Below, one piece after another: positions 1 through 8,220 of a stretch of 64,000 nucleotides of DNA. The notes beneath the pieces were generated by a model. The model had not been told where the DNA came from. It made no database searches and saw nothing but the letters and a program-made list of their open reading frames with translations. The stretch spans positions 310,001 through 374,000 of the forward strand of contig NZ_VKAB01000012.1 of NCBI RefSeq assembly GCF_009769385.1, given 5' to 3'. Source of the DNA: Saccharothrix deserti. GTDB taxonomy: Bacteria; Actinomycetota; Actinomycetes; Mycobacteriales; Pseudonocardiaceae. The translations under genes were made by a program, and so were the position numbers. Each line of letters begins with the position of its first letter. Position 1 is the stretch's first letter.

Positions 1-1
1 G

Positions 2-1612
2 CCGGAGGAGTCGAGCGTGCTCGTGAGCTGCACGACTCCGGACGTGCGGCTGCCGACCTACGGTGATTTCACCGCGATCGACCTGACCACCGAACAGCCG
101 CGTGACGCCGACAGCACGCGGTACGCGTCGGCGCTCGCCCAACTGTGGGACCGCGACGGGGTGTCCGCCGCGCTGGCCCTCGCGGCACAGGCCGACCCGC
201 ACCTCACCCCCGCGGAGCTGGACAACTTCGCCGTGCTGCTGGAGATGGCGTTCGACCTGCCGGTCGCCGCACCGGCGGACGAGGGCCAGCTGCTCGCCGC
301 CGTGCGGCTGGCCGTGGACCGGATGCGCAACTGCCTGCCCGTCCACGCCTGGGAGCGGATCGCGGACCACGTGCAGGACAGCGGTGGCCCGGCGGACGTG
401 GTCGGGTGGTCCGAGGTCCTGCGCACGGCGCGGCACCAGGCCGAACCCGTGCCGTCGAAGCTCTTCGGCGCCTACTTCGTCGCGGCGCTGGGCGTCCGGG
501 AACGCCTGTGGCTGCCGCAGTTGACGCCGGCGGACCTGGAGGACATCGCGGAGAACGTCGTGCTGCCCGCCCTCACCGCCGCGACGACATCGGCGGTGCT
601 GGAGCGGCTGGCCGAGCAGCGTCCCCTGGTCGACGCGCTGATCCGGGTGCTGGAGCACAAGCTGGTCGACCAGCGGGAGACCGCACGGCTGGCGACGGCG
701 CTGCCGCTCCCGGCGGCGCGGATGCTGGTGGACCGGGGCACCGAGCGGATCAGGCTGCTCACCGACATGGCGCTGGCCCGGCACGGCGCGCTCGACAAGG
801 TGAAGGTGATGGCCGACGCGAGCCGCCTGTACCAGGTGGACTGGCGGCAGTTCGGCTCGGTCCTGTGGCCGGAGGACCCGTCGACCGAGGACTCGATCCG
901 GCTGCTGCGCCACGTCCCGGAGCAGGTCCTCGTCGACAGCGGGGTGGGCACGCGGATCGTGGCGCGGGCGCTCGACCTCGCGAGCCGGGACAAGCTGGGC
1001 GGCAAGGAGGGCAAGCTCGTCGACGCGCTGCTGCGGTCGCCTCTCGCGGCCCACCTGCGGCAGAGCGACCGGGAGGGGCTGAAAGCGGCCGAGAGCATCG
1101 CGTACCTCCGCGGGGCCGCGCCCGGCCCCGGCAGCGAGAAGGTCGTGCTGTCGAACATCGCGACGGCGGCGTCCATGCGGAACGAGGTGGGCGAACGGCT
1201 GCTGGCCGCGGTGGCGTCGTTCGTCCTGCGCGCGGACCCGAGGCTGCACCGCGACTTGCTCGACAGCGCGCTCGACGAGAACGGGCCGGTGTTCCTGCCC
1301 GCCTACCGGGACGCGGCGGGCGTAAGCCTCGCCACCGCACCGCCGCACCTCGTCGCCGCGGCGGTCGTCGCCTGGCACGGTCTGGTGAACCCGTCGACCA
1401 AGGACGAGCTCATCAACGTGACGCTCGCCACCGCGCTCCGCAAGCGCCGGGCCAAGCACCTGGACCGGATCGGCGAGTCGCTGAAGCCGATGGCGGACGT
1501 GCTCCACGTGTCCGCGCCCAAGCCGGACTGGGCCAAGTGGTGGCGGGACTGGCGGATGCGGCACGAGCGCCGAGGGCTGTTGTCCCTGTTCCGGCGGCGC
1601 GAAAAGGGATGA
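2..1612 (+). CDS. GTPase-associated (GAP1-like) protein, 5' end outside window
   Basis: The reading frame is open to the first base of the window, so the gene begins upstream; the GTG at 17 is only the first internal start codon. About 535 residues are visible. They are largely alpha-helical and alanine/leucine rich, with acidic and basic stretches, and the tail is strongly basic with tryptophans (W at the DWAKWWRDW motif). I see no enzyme motif. Its stop is one base before the start of the membrane GTPase gene, so the two are almost certainly co-transcribed. From known families, large adaptor proteins called GTPase-associated protein 1 (GAP1) precede a double-GTPase partner in actinobacterial conflict systems, and this fits that role. 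That assignment is from context and general appearance, not from a diagnostic motif. Confidence 0.6.
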   Translation, partial: PEESSVLVSCTTPDVRLPTYGDFTAIDLTTEQPRDADSTRYASALAQLWDRDGVSAALALAAQADPHLTPAELDNFAVLLEMAFDLPVAAPADEGQLLAAVRLAVDRMRNCLPVHAWERIADHVQDSGGPADVVGWSEVLRTARHQAEPVPSKLFGAYFVAALGVRERLWLPQLTPADLEDIAENVVLPALTAATTSAVLERLAEQRPLVDALIRVLEHKLVDQRETARLATALPLPAARMLVDRGTERIRLLTDMALARHGALDKVKVMADASRLYQVDWRQFGSVLWPEDPSTEDSIRLLRHVPEQVLVDSGVGTRIVARALDLASRDKLGGKEGKLVDALLRSPLAAHLRQSDREGLKAAESIAYLRGAAPGPGSEKVVLSNIATAASMRNEVGERLLAAVASFVLRADPRLHRDLLDSALDENGPVFLPAYRDAAGVSLATAPPHLVAAAVVAWHGLVNPSTKDELINVTLATALRKRRAKHLDRIGESLKPMADVLHVSAPKPDWAKWWRDWRMRHERRGLLSLFRRREKG

Positions 1613-1613
1613 T

Positions 1614-3224
1614 ATGTACGTCATCTTCGTACTGGTGCTGGCCTGCATCGTGCTCGCGATCTCGCCGTACGTCCTGGGTGCCGTCATCGTCATCGGCGCG
1701 GCCGTGGCGTTCTGCATCGGCCTGGTCGAGTACGTCACCGCGGCGTTCGCGGGCTTCGCGCCGTACGGCGCGATCGGGCACCTGAAGATCGAGCCGCCGG
1801 AGCAGTCCGAGACCGGCCCCGACCCGGCGTACCGCAGCTACTACGCCGGTCCGGTGCTGCTCGACTACCGGAAGGTGCTCACCAAGACCTTCGAGCAGAT
1901 GTGGTCCAAGGTCGTCAAGGGCAAGTCGGACGATCAGGTCCTCGCGGTGCCGCCGTCGTTGGTGGACCGCGTGTGGCGGTGGCGGGAGACCACGGAATTA
2001 CCGGGGGCGATCTCGGTGCCGCTCGCGGTCGCGGCCACCGTGGGTCTGGTCGGCGGGGCGTTGGGCGCCATGGGTTTCGTCGCGTTCGCGTCGCTGGTGT
2101 TCCTGGCGCTGTTGGTGGCGCTGGTACTCGGCGCCCTGCTCACCGCGGGCGGCACCCGACTCGTCGAGTTCGGCCTGCTGTTCCTGCGCGGCATCACGCT
2201 GGAGTGCCCGTCGTGCCACGAGAGGGTGACGCGGCCGATCTACCGGTGTCCCGCGCCGGGGTGCGGTGCGGCCCACCGGAACCTGGTGCCGGGCACGGCG
2301 GGCGTGCTGCGCCGGACGTGCCGCTGCCAGAACACGCTGCCGACCCTGTTGGCGCTGGGCAAGAACAAGCTGAGCGCCCAGTGCGGCTCGTGCCGGCACG
2401 AGTTGCCGTTGAAGGGTCTCTCCGCGCCGACCGTGCACATCCCGGTGATCGCGGGCCCCAAGGCGGGCAAGTCGGTCTTCATGCACAGCGCGGTGTCCCG
2501 GCTGATGCTGCGCGACGACGGGTTCGAGTTCGCCGACCCGAGGGCGAAGGAGTCCTTCGAGCGCAACATCGAACTGGGCGTGCACCGCGACCCCAGCCGC
2601 GCGCTCAAGACCGCGACCGTCAAACCCCGCGCCTACAACGTGTTCGTCGGCCGCAGCCGGGCGCGTCGCCTGCTCTACCTCTACGACCCCGCCGGTGAGC
2701 ACGTGGAGAGCGTCGACCACCTGGCCGACGCGCAGTTCCTGGCGTTCACCAAGGGCGTCGTCTTCATCGTGGACCCGTTCTCGCTGCGCCAGGTGCGCTC
2801 CGACACCGACCGCGCGGTGCTGGGCAAGGTGAGCGCGTCGAACACCGCGCCCAAGGAGGTGCTGGAGAGGTTCGTCGAGGCGTTGGCCGAACGCGGGTTC
2901 TCCCGCCGGGGCAACCGGATCAACGTCCCGGTCGCGGTGGTGCTGACCAAGTGCGACGGGCTGCTCGACCCGTCCGGCACGACCCACCCGTACGCCGGGC
3001 TGGTTCGGGCCACGCGCGACGAGCGCGACCAGGCGATCCGCGCCTGGTTGGCCGAGGTCGGCCAGCGGGCCCTGCTGACCTCGCTGGACAACCACTTCGG
3101 CACGGTGTCCTGCTTCGCGGTCAGCTACCAGGACGCCGTCGAGGTGGCCGAGCACGACGCCGTCGTCAACGACGACCCGGCGGCGCCGCTGCTGTGGCTG
3201 CTCAACCGGAAGGAGGAGGTGTGA
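1614..3224 (+). CDS. membrane-anchored zinc-ribbon GTPase (DO-GTPase2-like)
   Basis: This 536-residue protein starts with two hydrophobic helices (about residues 3-45) and has a second hydrophobic pair near 135-190. A cysteine-rich segment follows (CPSCH, CPAPGC, CRC and CGSC pairs, about 200-265), which looks like zinc ribbons. The P-loop is GPKAGKS near residue 280, a DxxG-like DPAGEH sits near 357 and the guanine-specificity motif TKCD near 445. Together these show a TRAFAC-class GTPase at the membrane. Known double-GTPase proteins of GAP1 systems have this plan. It starts one base after the upstream stop and its own stop overlaps the next start in a GTGA. In a conflict system it would sense or transmit an infection signal to an effector such as the nearby TIR protein (inference). 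Confidence 0.75.
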   Translation: MYVIFVLVLACIVLAISPYVLGAVIVIGAAVAFCIGLVEYVTAAFAGFAPYGAIGHLKIEPPEQSETGPDPAYRSYYAGPVLLDYRKVLTKTFEQMWSKVVKGKSDDQVLAVPPSLVDRVWRWRETTELPGAISVPLAVAATVGLVGGALGAMGFVAFASLVFLALLVALVLGALLTAGGTRLVEFGLLFLRGITLECPSCHERVTRPIYRCPAPGCGAAHRNLVPGTAGVLRRTCRCQNTLPTLLALGKNKLSAQCGSCRHELPLKGLSAPTVHIPVIAGPKAGKSVFMHSAVSRLMLRDDGFEFADPRAKESFERNIELGVHRDPSRALKTATVKPRAYNVFVGRSRARRLLYLYDPAGEHVESVDHLADAQFLAFTKGVVFIVDPFSLRQVRSDTDRAVLGKVSASNTAPKEVLERFVEALAERGFSRRGNRINVPVAVVLTKCDGLLDPSGTTHPYAGLVRATRDERDQAIRAWLAEVGQRALLTSLDNHFGTVSCFAVSYQDAVEVAEHDAVVNDDPAAPLLWLLNRKEEV

Positions 3225-3361
3225 CCGACGAGGTGCCGAAGGCGGTCGTCACCGGCCGCAAGGTCTCCATGGCACTGCTGGCGATCGCCGGGCTCATCAC
3301 CGTGCTGCTCGCGGTGTGGCTGGTGGCGGCGTTGGTCACGGCGCCGCCGGTGGTGGTGTGA
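3221..3361 (+). CDS. 46-residue single-pass membrane peptide
   Basis: GTG start at 3221 overlaps the preceding TGA (GTGA), the usual sign of translational coupling, and an AGGAGG lies just upstream. The product is about 46 residues: a polar N-terminus of some 15 residues, then one long hydrophobic helix (MALLAIAGLITVLLAVWLV and on) ending in PPVVV. It has no recognisable family. Its coupling to the GTPase gene suggests a small membrane partner of that protein. Its 3' end overlaps the 3' end of the GrpE-like gene on the opposite strand by about 26 bases. Confidence 0.6.
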   Translation: MTDEVPKAVVTGRKVSMALLAIAGLITVLLAVWLVAALVTAPPVVV

Positions 3362-3824
3362 ACTTGAAGACGACGACCTCGGCGAACCGGACGACCTTGG
3401 TCTCCACCCGGTACCCCGGGCGGCGGACCTCGGCGATCCGGCCGTCGAGGTCCGCGTCCTCGACCGGGCGCGTCCCGACCGACCGCTGCTCGTGGCGGTC
3501 GAACTCGGCGCCGACCTCGGCGTGGAACTCGTCGACGCCCTGGCGCTCCAGCACGAGCGTGACGTCCTCGACGATCTCGTCGCACAGCCGGACGAGCTCG
3601 GCGTCCCCGTCGGCCAGCGCGTTGCGGCGGCTGCGCCAGTCGTCGGCGAGCTTGACCAGCTCGCGCAGCGCCGGTTGCAGGCCGCGCTGCGACTCGGCGT
3701 TGCGCAACCGCTCGTTCTCCGCGTGCAGGCGGTCGATCACCTCGTTGAGGAACTTGCTCTGCGCGTGCAGCCCGGCGAGTTCGGTGTTGATTCCCGCCAG
3801 GATCGCTTCAACGTTTTCTGCCAC
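3336..3824 (-). CDS. GrpE-like nucleotide exchange factor domain protein
   Basis: The product has an N-terminal coiled coil (ELAGLHAQSKFLNEVIDRLH and on) followed by a small beta-rich domain. That domain contains DEFHAEVGAEFDRHEQRSVG and RRPGYRVETKVVRFAEVVV, closely matching the GrpE beta domain (FDP..H.AV, GY....R.LRPA.V.V). GrpE normally recharges DnaK. No DnaK is adjacent here, although GTPase-centred conflict systems are known to carry GrpE-like partners. I chose the GTG at 3824 (VAENVEAIL). A longer frame to 3917 exists but would run into the TIR gene start and adds a hydrophobic leader. It is convergent with the membrane peptide and divergent from the TIR gene. Confidence 0.65.
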   Translation of the reverse strand: MAENVEAILAGINTELAGLHAQSKFLNEVIDRLHAENERLRNAESQRGLQPALRELVKLADDWRSRRNALADGDAELVRLCDEIVEDVTLVLERQGVDEFHAEVGAEFDRHEQRSVGTRPVEDADLDGRIAEVRRPGYRVETKVVRFAEVVVFKFTPPPAAP

Positions 3825-3931
3825 ATCCGGAAGATAATGAAAGAACACCCGTCGGACAAGTAGCCCGATCTGCCGGAACACGAGGTGCGCAACTATTGCG
3901 ACACCTCTGGTCAGCATTCACGGAGCAATTC
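3825..3931. promoter_or_regulatory. divergent intergenic region, GrpE-like / TIR
   Basis: About 107 bases separate the two divergent starts. It is AT-richer than its surroundings (AAGATAATGAAAGAACACC; AACTATTGCGACAC), as expected for back-to-back promoters. No perfect operator is visible. A GGAG eight bases before the TTG at 3932 serves as ribosome site for the TIR gene. Confidence 0.35.
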
Positions 3932-5281
3932 TTGAGCGGAATATTCATCAACTACCGACACGGTCCGCACTCGGTCGCGGTGGCCGCGCTCGCGGACCGC
4001 CTGGCGGCCCACTTCGGCCGTGAGCGGGTCTTCGTGGACCACCGGATGGCCTCGGGCAGCCGTTACCCGGACGAGTTGCGCGAGCACCTGGCGGCGGCCG
4101 ACGTGCTGGTGGCCGTCATCCACACCGGGTGGGTCGACGGGTTCGACCGCGACCCCGACTGGGTCCGCTGGGAGATCGCGACCGCACTGGACACCGGCAA
4201 GGAAGTCGTGCCGCTGCTCTTGGAGGACACCCCACCGCCGACCCGTGCCGAACTCCCCGAGGACATCGGCGAACTGGCCATGCGCCAGGCCACCCGCGTG
4301 CGCGCCGCCCACCTGGCCGAGGACGTCGACCGACTGGTCCTGCGGCTGGACGAGTGGGTGTCCCCCAGTCGACCCGCAACGCCGCGCCCGTCCCCGAAAC
4401 CACGGCGGCCGTGGCTCCGGGCCGCGCCCTGGTCGGCCGCAGTGGTCCTGCTGCCGGTTCTCATGGCCCTGGCATACGGCAACGAGTCGTGGACGTACGT
4501 GGCGGCAGCGGTCATTTCACTGGTGGTCATGATCTGGACCGCGATGAGCTTCCTCGTGGAATTACTGATGGTGAAACCCAGTACGCGACTGGAACGCCGC
4601 ACCGGCGTGCTGCCGTACCGCCAGTTCCTCCGCAGGTCTTTGGCGGTGTTCGCCCTGGCCGCCGGGCTGATAGCGATCCAACTGATCGATTTCGCCCGCC
4701 AAGGGGGTCAGTGGAGAATCTACGTCGCGCTCGTCATCGGCGTTTTCTGCTTCTACTACATCGACCGGATGCTGTACCGGAAGATCCGGCACGACCAGGA
4801 ATGGCCGCCGGAGCCGTCCCTGGAACGGCACCAGATCCGCCGGACAGCGGTCCGGCTGCACGAGGCCCTGACCGCATCCCCGGGTCGGTACCCGTCCCGC
4901 TCGCGGCTGCACCAGGAACAGGCGGTGCAGGTCTACCTGGACCTGGCGGAGACGAGGCTGATCCTGATCGCGAGACGGGACTGCACCTGGCGGGCGTGGC
5001 TGACCGCGGGCCACACCGTTGTGCCGATCACCTTCCTGGCGTGGACCGCCGGCATCACCGGGCTGATGGTGACGGCGGCGGTCCTGCACGCGATGTCCGG
5101 CTCGACCTCGACCCGCCTGTACTTCGCCGGCGTGGTCATGGTGCTGATCGCGGCAGCGGCAGCCGTGGCGGGGATCGCCCTGAACAGGTTGGTCGAACGT
5201 CGCACCGACAGCCAGGTCGTGGCCGAGCTGACCGAGTGGCAGCAGACCCTGGGCCCGCTGATCTTCGTCCGCACCGCGTGA
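3932..5281 (+). CDS. TIR domain effector with membrane-spanning C-terminal region
   Basis: An N-terminal TIR domain (about residues 1-145) opens with IFINYRHGPHSVAVAALADR, followed by RVFVDHRMASGS and VLVAVIHTGW. The WEIATAL helix carries a glutamate (E81 from the TTG start) at the position of the catalytic Glu of NADase TIRs. After a proline-rich linker come about six hydrophobic helices (two near 175-215, two near 245-290 and two near 370-430). Known TIR proteins in bacterial immunity degrade NAD+ or make NAD-derived signals; a TIR on a membrane domain could be the killing arm of the adjacent GTPase cluster. I prefer TTG at 3932 because GGAG sits at the right distance and the TIR fold begins at once. 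The gene converges on the SGNH hydrolase with a shared terminator. Confidence 0.85.
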   Translation: MSGIFINYRHGPHSVAVAALADRLAAHFGRERVFVDHRMASGSRYPDELREHLAAADVLVAVIHTGWVDGFDRDPDWVRWEIATALDTGKEVVPLLLEDTPPPTRAELPEDIGELAMRQATRVRAAHLAEDVDRLVLRLDEWVSPSRPATPRPSPKPRRPWLRAAPWSAAVVLLPVLMALAYGNESWTYVAAAVISLVVMIWTAMSFLVELLMVKPSTRLERRTGVLPYRQFLRRSLAVFALAAGLIAIQLIDFARQGGQWRIYVALVIGVFCFYYIDRMLYRKIRHDQEWPPEPSLERHQIRRTAVRLHEALTASPGRYPSRSRLHQEQAVQVYLDLAETRLILIARRDCTWRAWLTAGHTVVPITFLAWTAGITGLMVTAAVLHAMSGSTSTRLYFAGVVMVLIAAAAAVAGIALNRLVERRTDSQVVAELTEWQQTLGPLIFVRTA

Positions 5282-5285
5282 ACGA

Positions 5286-5325
5286 GATCGCCCGCCGACC
5301 CCCGACTTCTGGTCAGCGGGCGATC
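5286..5325. terminator. bidirectional stem-loop between convergent genes
   Basis: GATCGCCCGC at 5286-5295 pairs perfectly with GCGGGCGATC at 5316-5325, with a 20-base loop, exactly between the TIR stop and the stop of the convergent SGNH gene. There is no T-tract, which is usual for high-GC actinobacteria. Similar GATCGCCC stems recur at 27401 and, degenerately, at 31181. Confidence 0.75.
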
Positions 5326-5335
5326 TGCGTCGGGA

Positions 5336-6418
5336 TCAGCTCAGAGTGCAGCTGACCGCCGGTGGCGTGTTCGTGCCCCTCCAACTCGCCAGGAAGCCGA
5401 AGGTGGCCGAGTTGCCCGGCGCCAGCGCGCCGTTCCAGCTCAGGTTCCGCCCGGTCACCGCGGCTCCGCTCTGGGTGACAGTGCCGTTCCAGGCCTGGCT
5501 GATCTGCTGGCCGTTGCCGAAGCTGAACGTGGCGGTCCACGCCGACGTCGCCGCCGACGAGCCGTTGCGCACGCTCACCTCGCCCTGGAAGCCGTCGCTC
5601 CACTGGCTGACCACGCGGTAGGTCGCGGTGCAGGCGCCGTTCGGCGGCGTGGTGGTGGTCGTGATCGGCGTCGTGGTTGTCGTCGTAGTAGTGGTCGGCA
5701 CGGGAGTGCCACCGAGGGCTGCCGTCAGGGCGGGGTACCAGCGGTCGGACATCTTCCGGAAGCCCGCGTCGTTGGGGTGCACCCCGTCGCCGGTGTCGGT
5801 AGCCGTGTCGAAGCCCGTCCACTGGTCGACCACGGTGATCGGTGACTGCGCCGTCGTCTTGCCGGCCGCCCAGCCCGGGATGGCGTTGTTGAGCGCCACC
5901 ACGTGCGTGCACTCGGGGCAGGCCATCGGGATGATCTTCGCGACCAGGATCTTCATGTTCGGGTTGCTCGCCCGCATCTGGTCGACGAGCTTGGAGTACG
6001 CGGCGATGACGGACTCGATGGGTCGGAAGTTGCCCCACATGTCGTTGGTGCCCAGGTGCATGAGCACGATGTCGGGCCTGGCCGCGGCCAGCCACGGCGG
6101 CAGTTGGTTGTTGTCGGCGATGCCGGTGGCCGCGTAGCCGCCGTGCCCTTCGTGGTCGCCGTCGAACGGCACCGAGCAGCCGCCTCCCGGCTGGGTCCCC
6201 ACGAAGTCGATGTCGGTGTACCCGGTCTTTTGCAAGCGATCCCACAGGTAGGCGCGCCAGCAGCCGGGACCGGCGGTGATGGAGTCACCGAGCGGCATGA
6301 TCCGCACCGGGGCGGCGGCCGAGAGCGCGGGCTGGACCGCAGTGAGTGCGAACACCGCACCGAGGGCGGCGATCAGAGCGAACAGGGCGGACTTTCTGAT
6401 CGTGATCTTCCTGGACAT
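5336..6418 (-). CDS. secreted SGNH/GDSL hydrolase with C-terminal CBM2
   Basis: The 360-residue product has a signal peptide (residues 1 to about 36, ending near ALSAAAP). An SGNH hydrolase domain follows with block I PLGDSITAG (Ser nucleophile), a glycine block in GHGGYAATG, block III GTND and block V DGVHPND (Asp-His). A threonine-rich linker then leads to a cellulose-binding CBM2 domain of about 100 residues (CTATY to CTLS, with conserved W and the SWNG motif). Such enzymes are typically acetylxylan esterases or related carbohydrate esterases acting on plant cell walls. The ATG at 6418 has GGAGG just upstream. It lies downstream of the GH5 gene on the same strand, separated by a hairpin. 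Confidence 0.9.
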   Translation of the reverse strand: MSRKITIRKSALFALIAALGAVFALTAVQPALSAAAPVRIMPLGDSITAGPGCWRAYLWDRLQKTGYTDIDFVGTQPGGGCSVPFDGDHEGHGGYAATGIADNNQLPPWLAAARPDIVLMHLGTNDMWGNFRPIESVIAAYSKLVDQMRASNPNMKILVAKIIPMACPECTHVVALNNAIPGWAAGKTTAQSPITVVDQWTGFDTATDTGDGVHPNDAGFRKMSDRWYPALTAALGGTPVPTTTTTTTTTPITTTTTPPNGACTATYRVVSQWSDGFQGEVSVRNGSSAATSAWTATFSFGNGQQISQAWNGTVTQSGAAVTGRNLSWNGALAPGNSATFGFLASWRGTNTPPAVSCTLS

Positions 6419-6437
6419 GGCGGTTTCCTCCGTGGCC

Positions 6438-6473
6438 GGACCGGCCCGCCACGAACAGGTGACGGGCCGGTCC
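6438..6473 (-). terminator. stem-loop between GH5 and SGNH genes
   Basis: GGACCGGCCCG (6438-6448) pairs with CGGGCCGGTCC (6463-6473) around a 14-base loop. It follows the GH5 stop and precedes the SGNH start, so it may end the cellulase transcript or reduce readthrough into the esterase gene. Confidence 0.65.
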
Positions 6474-6489
6474 GAGTACGTGCGGGGAG

Positions 6490-8019
6490 TTAAGGCGTGA
6501 CGGAGAGCAGGTGCGCGCGGAAGCCCTCGCCGTAGGTCTTGGACGGCGTGCCGTTGTAGTCCTCGATGAGCACGTTGCCGCCGCTGCACCTCCACGGGTT
6601 CCAGGTCCAGGCGGTGTAGCCGAGCCTCTTCGTGTCGAGCCAGGTCATCACCTGGTCGATGTAGTCGTGCGCACAGGTGTCCTGGCCGATCTCACCGGCG
6701 TGCACCGGCACCTGCGCGGCGACCGCGCCGATCTGGCTGTCCCAGCAGGAGACGGTCACGCAGGCGTTGAAGTTGTACGAGTGCCACGACGCCATCAGGT
6801 TGCCGGTCGGGTCGTTCGGCTTGTACGCCAACCACTGGCTGAGGTCGTTGGTCCAGGTCAGCCCGGCGGTCATGACCACGTTGGTGGCGCCGGTCGCGCG
6901 GACCGCGTCGAGCAGGTCCTGCATACCCGCCACCTGGTAGTCGATGCCGGTGCAGGTGCCGCCGTCACGCAGGCACCGCCACGCGGCGGCCATGTCGGAC
7001 CAGTTGTTGGACGCGTCCGGGTAGGGCTCGTTGAACAGGTCGAACACGACCGCGTTGTTGCCCTTGAACGCGGTGGCCACCTGCGTCCAGAAGGTCGGCG
7101 TGTGCTGCATGCTCGGCATCGGCTTCTGGCACGTCGCGTTGACGTCCGAGCAGGCCGAGATGTTGCCCGTGTAGAGGCCGTGCGTCCAGTGCAGGTCGAG
7201 GATCGGGTTGATGCCGTTGGCGACTAGCACGTTCACGTAGTCCTTGACGGCCTGCTGGTAGGCGGGGCCGCTGGGCGAGCCGGACAGGCCCAGCCAGCAG
7301 TCCTCGTTCAGCGGGATCCGGACCGCGCGGATGTTCCAGGCCTTCATCGCGTCGACGGACGCCTTGTCCACCGGGCCGCTGTCCCACATGCCCTTGCCCT
7401 GCACGCAGGCGAACTCGCCGCTGGCGCGGTTGACGCCGAGCAGGCGGTAGGTCGCCCCGGAGGCCGTGAGCAGCTTGTTCCCGGACACGCGCAGCGCCGG
7501 CGCCACACCGGTCGGCGGGTTGCCCGTGGTTGTCGTCGTTGTCGTGGTGGTGGTGGTGGTCGTCGTGGTCGGGTTGGTGCCGGTGCACGCGGCACCGTTG
7601 ACCGCGAAGTCCGTCGGCTTGGCGTTCGTGCCGCTGTAGGAGAAGTTCGCGCCCGAGCTGACGCTGCCGTTGGCCGGGATGGCGCCGTTCCAGCTCGCGT
7701 TGGTGACGGTGATCTGCTTGCCGGACTGCGACCACACACCGCTCCAGCCCTGTTGCAGGGTCTGGTTGCCGGTGTACGAGTAGGTCAGGGTCCAGCCGTT
7801 GACCGTCGACGCGCTGAGATTGGTCACGGTCACGTTGGCACCGAAGCCGGTGCCCCAGTCGTTCGTCGAGTAGTCGACCTTGCACGCGAACGCCGCGGCT
7901 GCGGCGGGGGCGTCACTCGCCCACGATCCCGCCGCGGCCGTCAGGACCGTGCACGCGACGGATGCCGCGGCGCCCAACGCGGCCAGCGCGGTGCGGCGTT
8001 TCCTGGCTCTTCCCAACAT
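6490..8019 (-). CDS. secreted GH5 cellulase with N-terminal CBM2
   Basis: The 509-residue product has a signal peptide (RKRRT then a hydrophobic run, cleaved near ASDAPAAAAA). A CBM2 domain follows (about 45-145, with DWGTGFGANVTVTN and the ASWNG motif). A linker of some 15 threonines in a row leads to a GH5 catalytic domain (about 175-509). Catalytic residues visible are the acid/base Glu in DLFNEPYPD and the nucleophile Glu in HAGEIGQD. GH5 enzymes hydrolyse beta-1,4-glucans or mannans by a retaining mechanism outside the cell. The ATG at 8019 is preceded by AAGGAG at proper distance. Upstream lies a CebR-type box, so induction by cello-oligosaccharides is likely. Confidence 0.9.
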   Translation of the reverse strand: MLGRARKRRTALAALGAAASVACTVLTAAAGSWASDAPAAAAAFACKVDYSTNDWGTGFGANVTVTNLSASTVNGWTLTYSYTGNQTLQQGWSGVWSQSGKQITVTNASWNGAIPANGSVSSGANFSYSGTNAKPTDFAVNGAACTGTNPTTTTTTTTTTTTTTTGNPPTGVAPALRVSGNKLLTASGATYRLLGVNRASGEFACVQGKGMWDSGPVDKASVDAMKAWNIRAVRIPLNEDCWLGLSGSPSGPAYQQAVKDYVNVLVANGINPILDLHWTHGLYTGNISACSDVNATCQKPMPSMQHTPTFWTQVATAFKGNNAVVFDLFNEPYPDASNNWSDMAAAWRCLRDGGTCTGIDYQVAGMQDLLDAVRATGATNVVMTAGLTWTNDLSQWLAYKPNDPTGNLMASWHSYNFNACVTVSCWDSQIGAVAAQVPVHAGEIGQDTCAHDYIDQVMTWLDTKRLGYTAWTWNPWRCSGGNVLIEDYNGTPSKTYGEGFRAHLLSVTP

Positions 8020-8064
8020 CGGCACTCCTTTGTGCACATGAGGTCCAGTCCACTCCGTCTCGAC

Positions 8065-8078
8065 TGGGAGCGCTCCCA
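8065..8078. promoter_or_regulatory. CebR-type operator TGGGAGCGCTCCCA
   Basis: A perfect 14-bp palindrome, TGGGAGCGCTCCCA, ends 46 bases upstream of the GH5 start. It is identical to the cellobiose repressor (CebR) site known from Streptomyces cellulose-utilisation genes. It is expected to repress the cellulase until cellobiose or cellotriose is present. Confidence 0.85.
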
Positions 8079-8220
8079 GGAGACCGTCAGCACGGTCGCC
8101 CCTGAAGGCCGGGACAGTCAATCGATCGGTTCCCCGGTGTGGCCGATTCACTCGATCAGCGCGGGCCAGTCCACCCGCTCAGCCCAACAAGTGGCTAATC
8201 CATCACGGTACGTGACGAGT

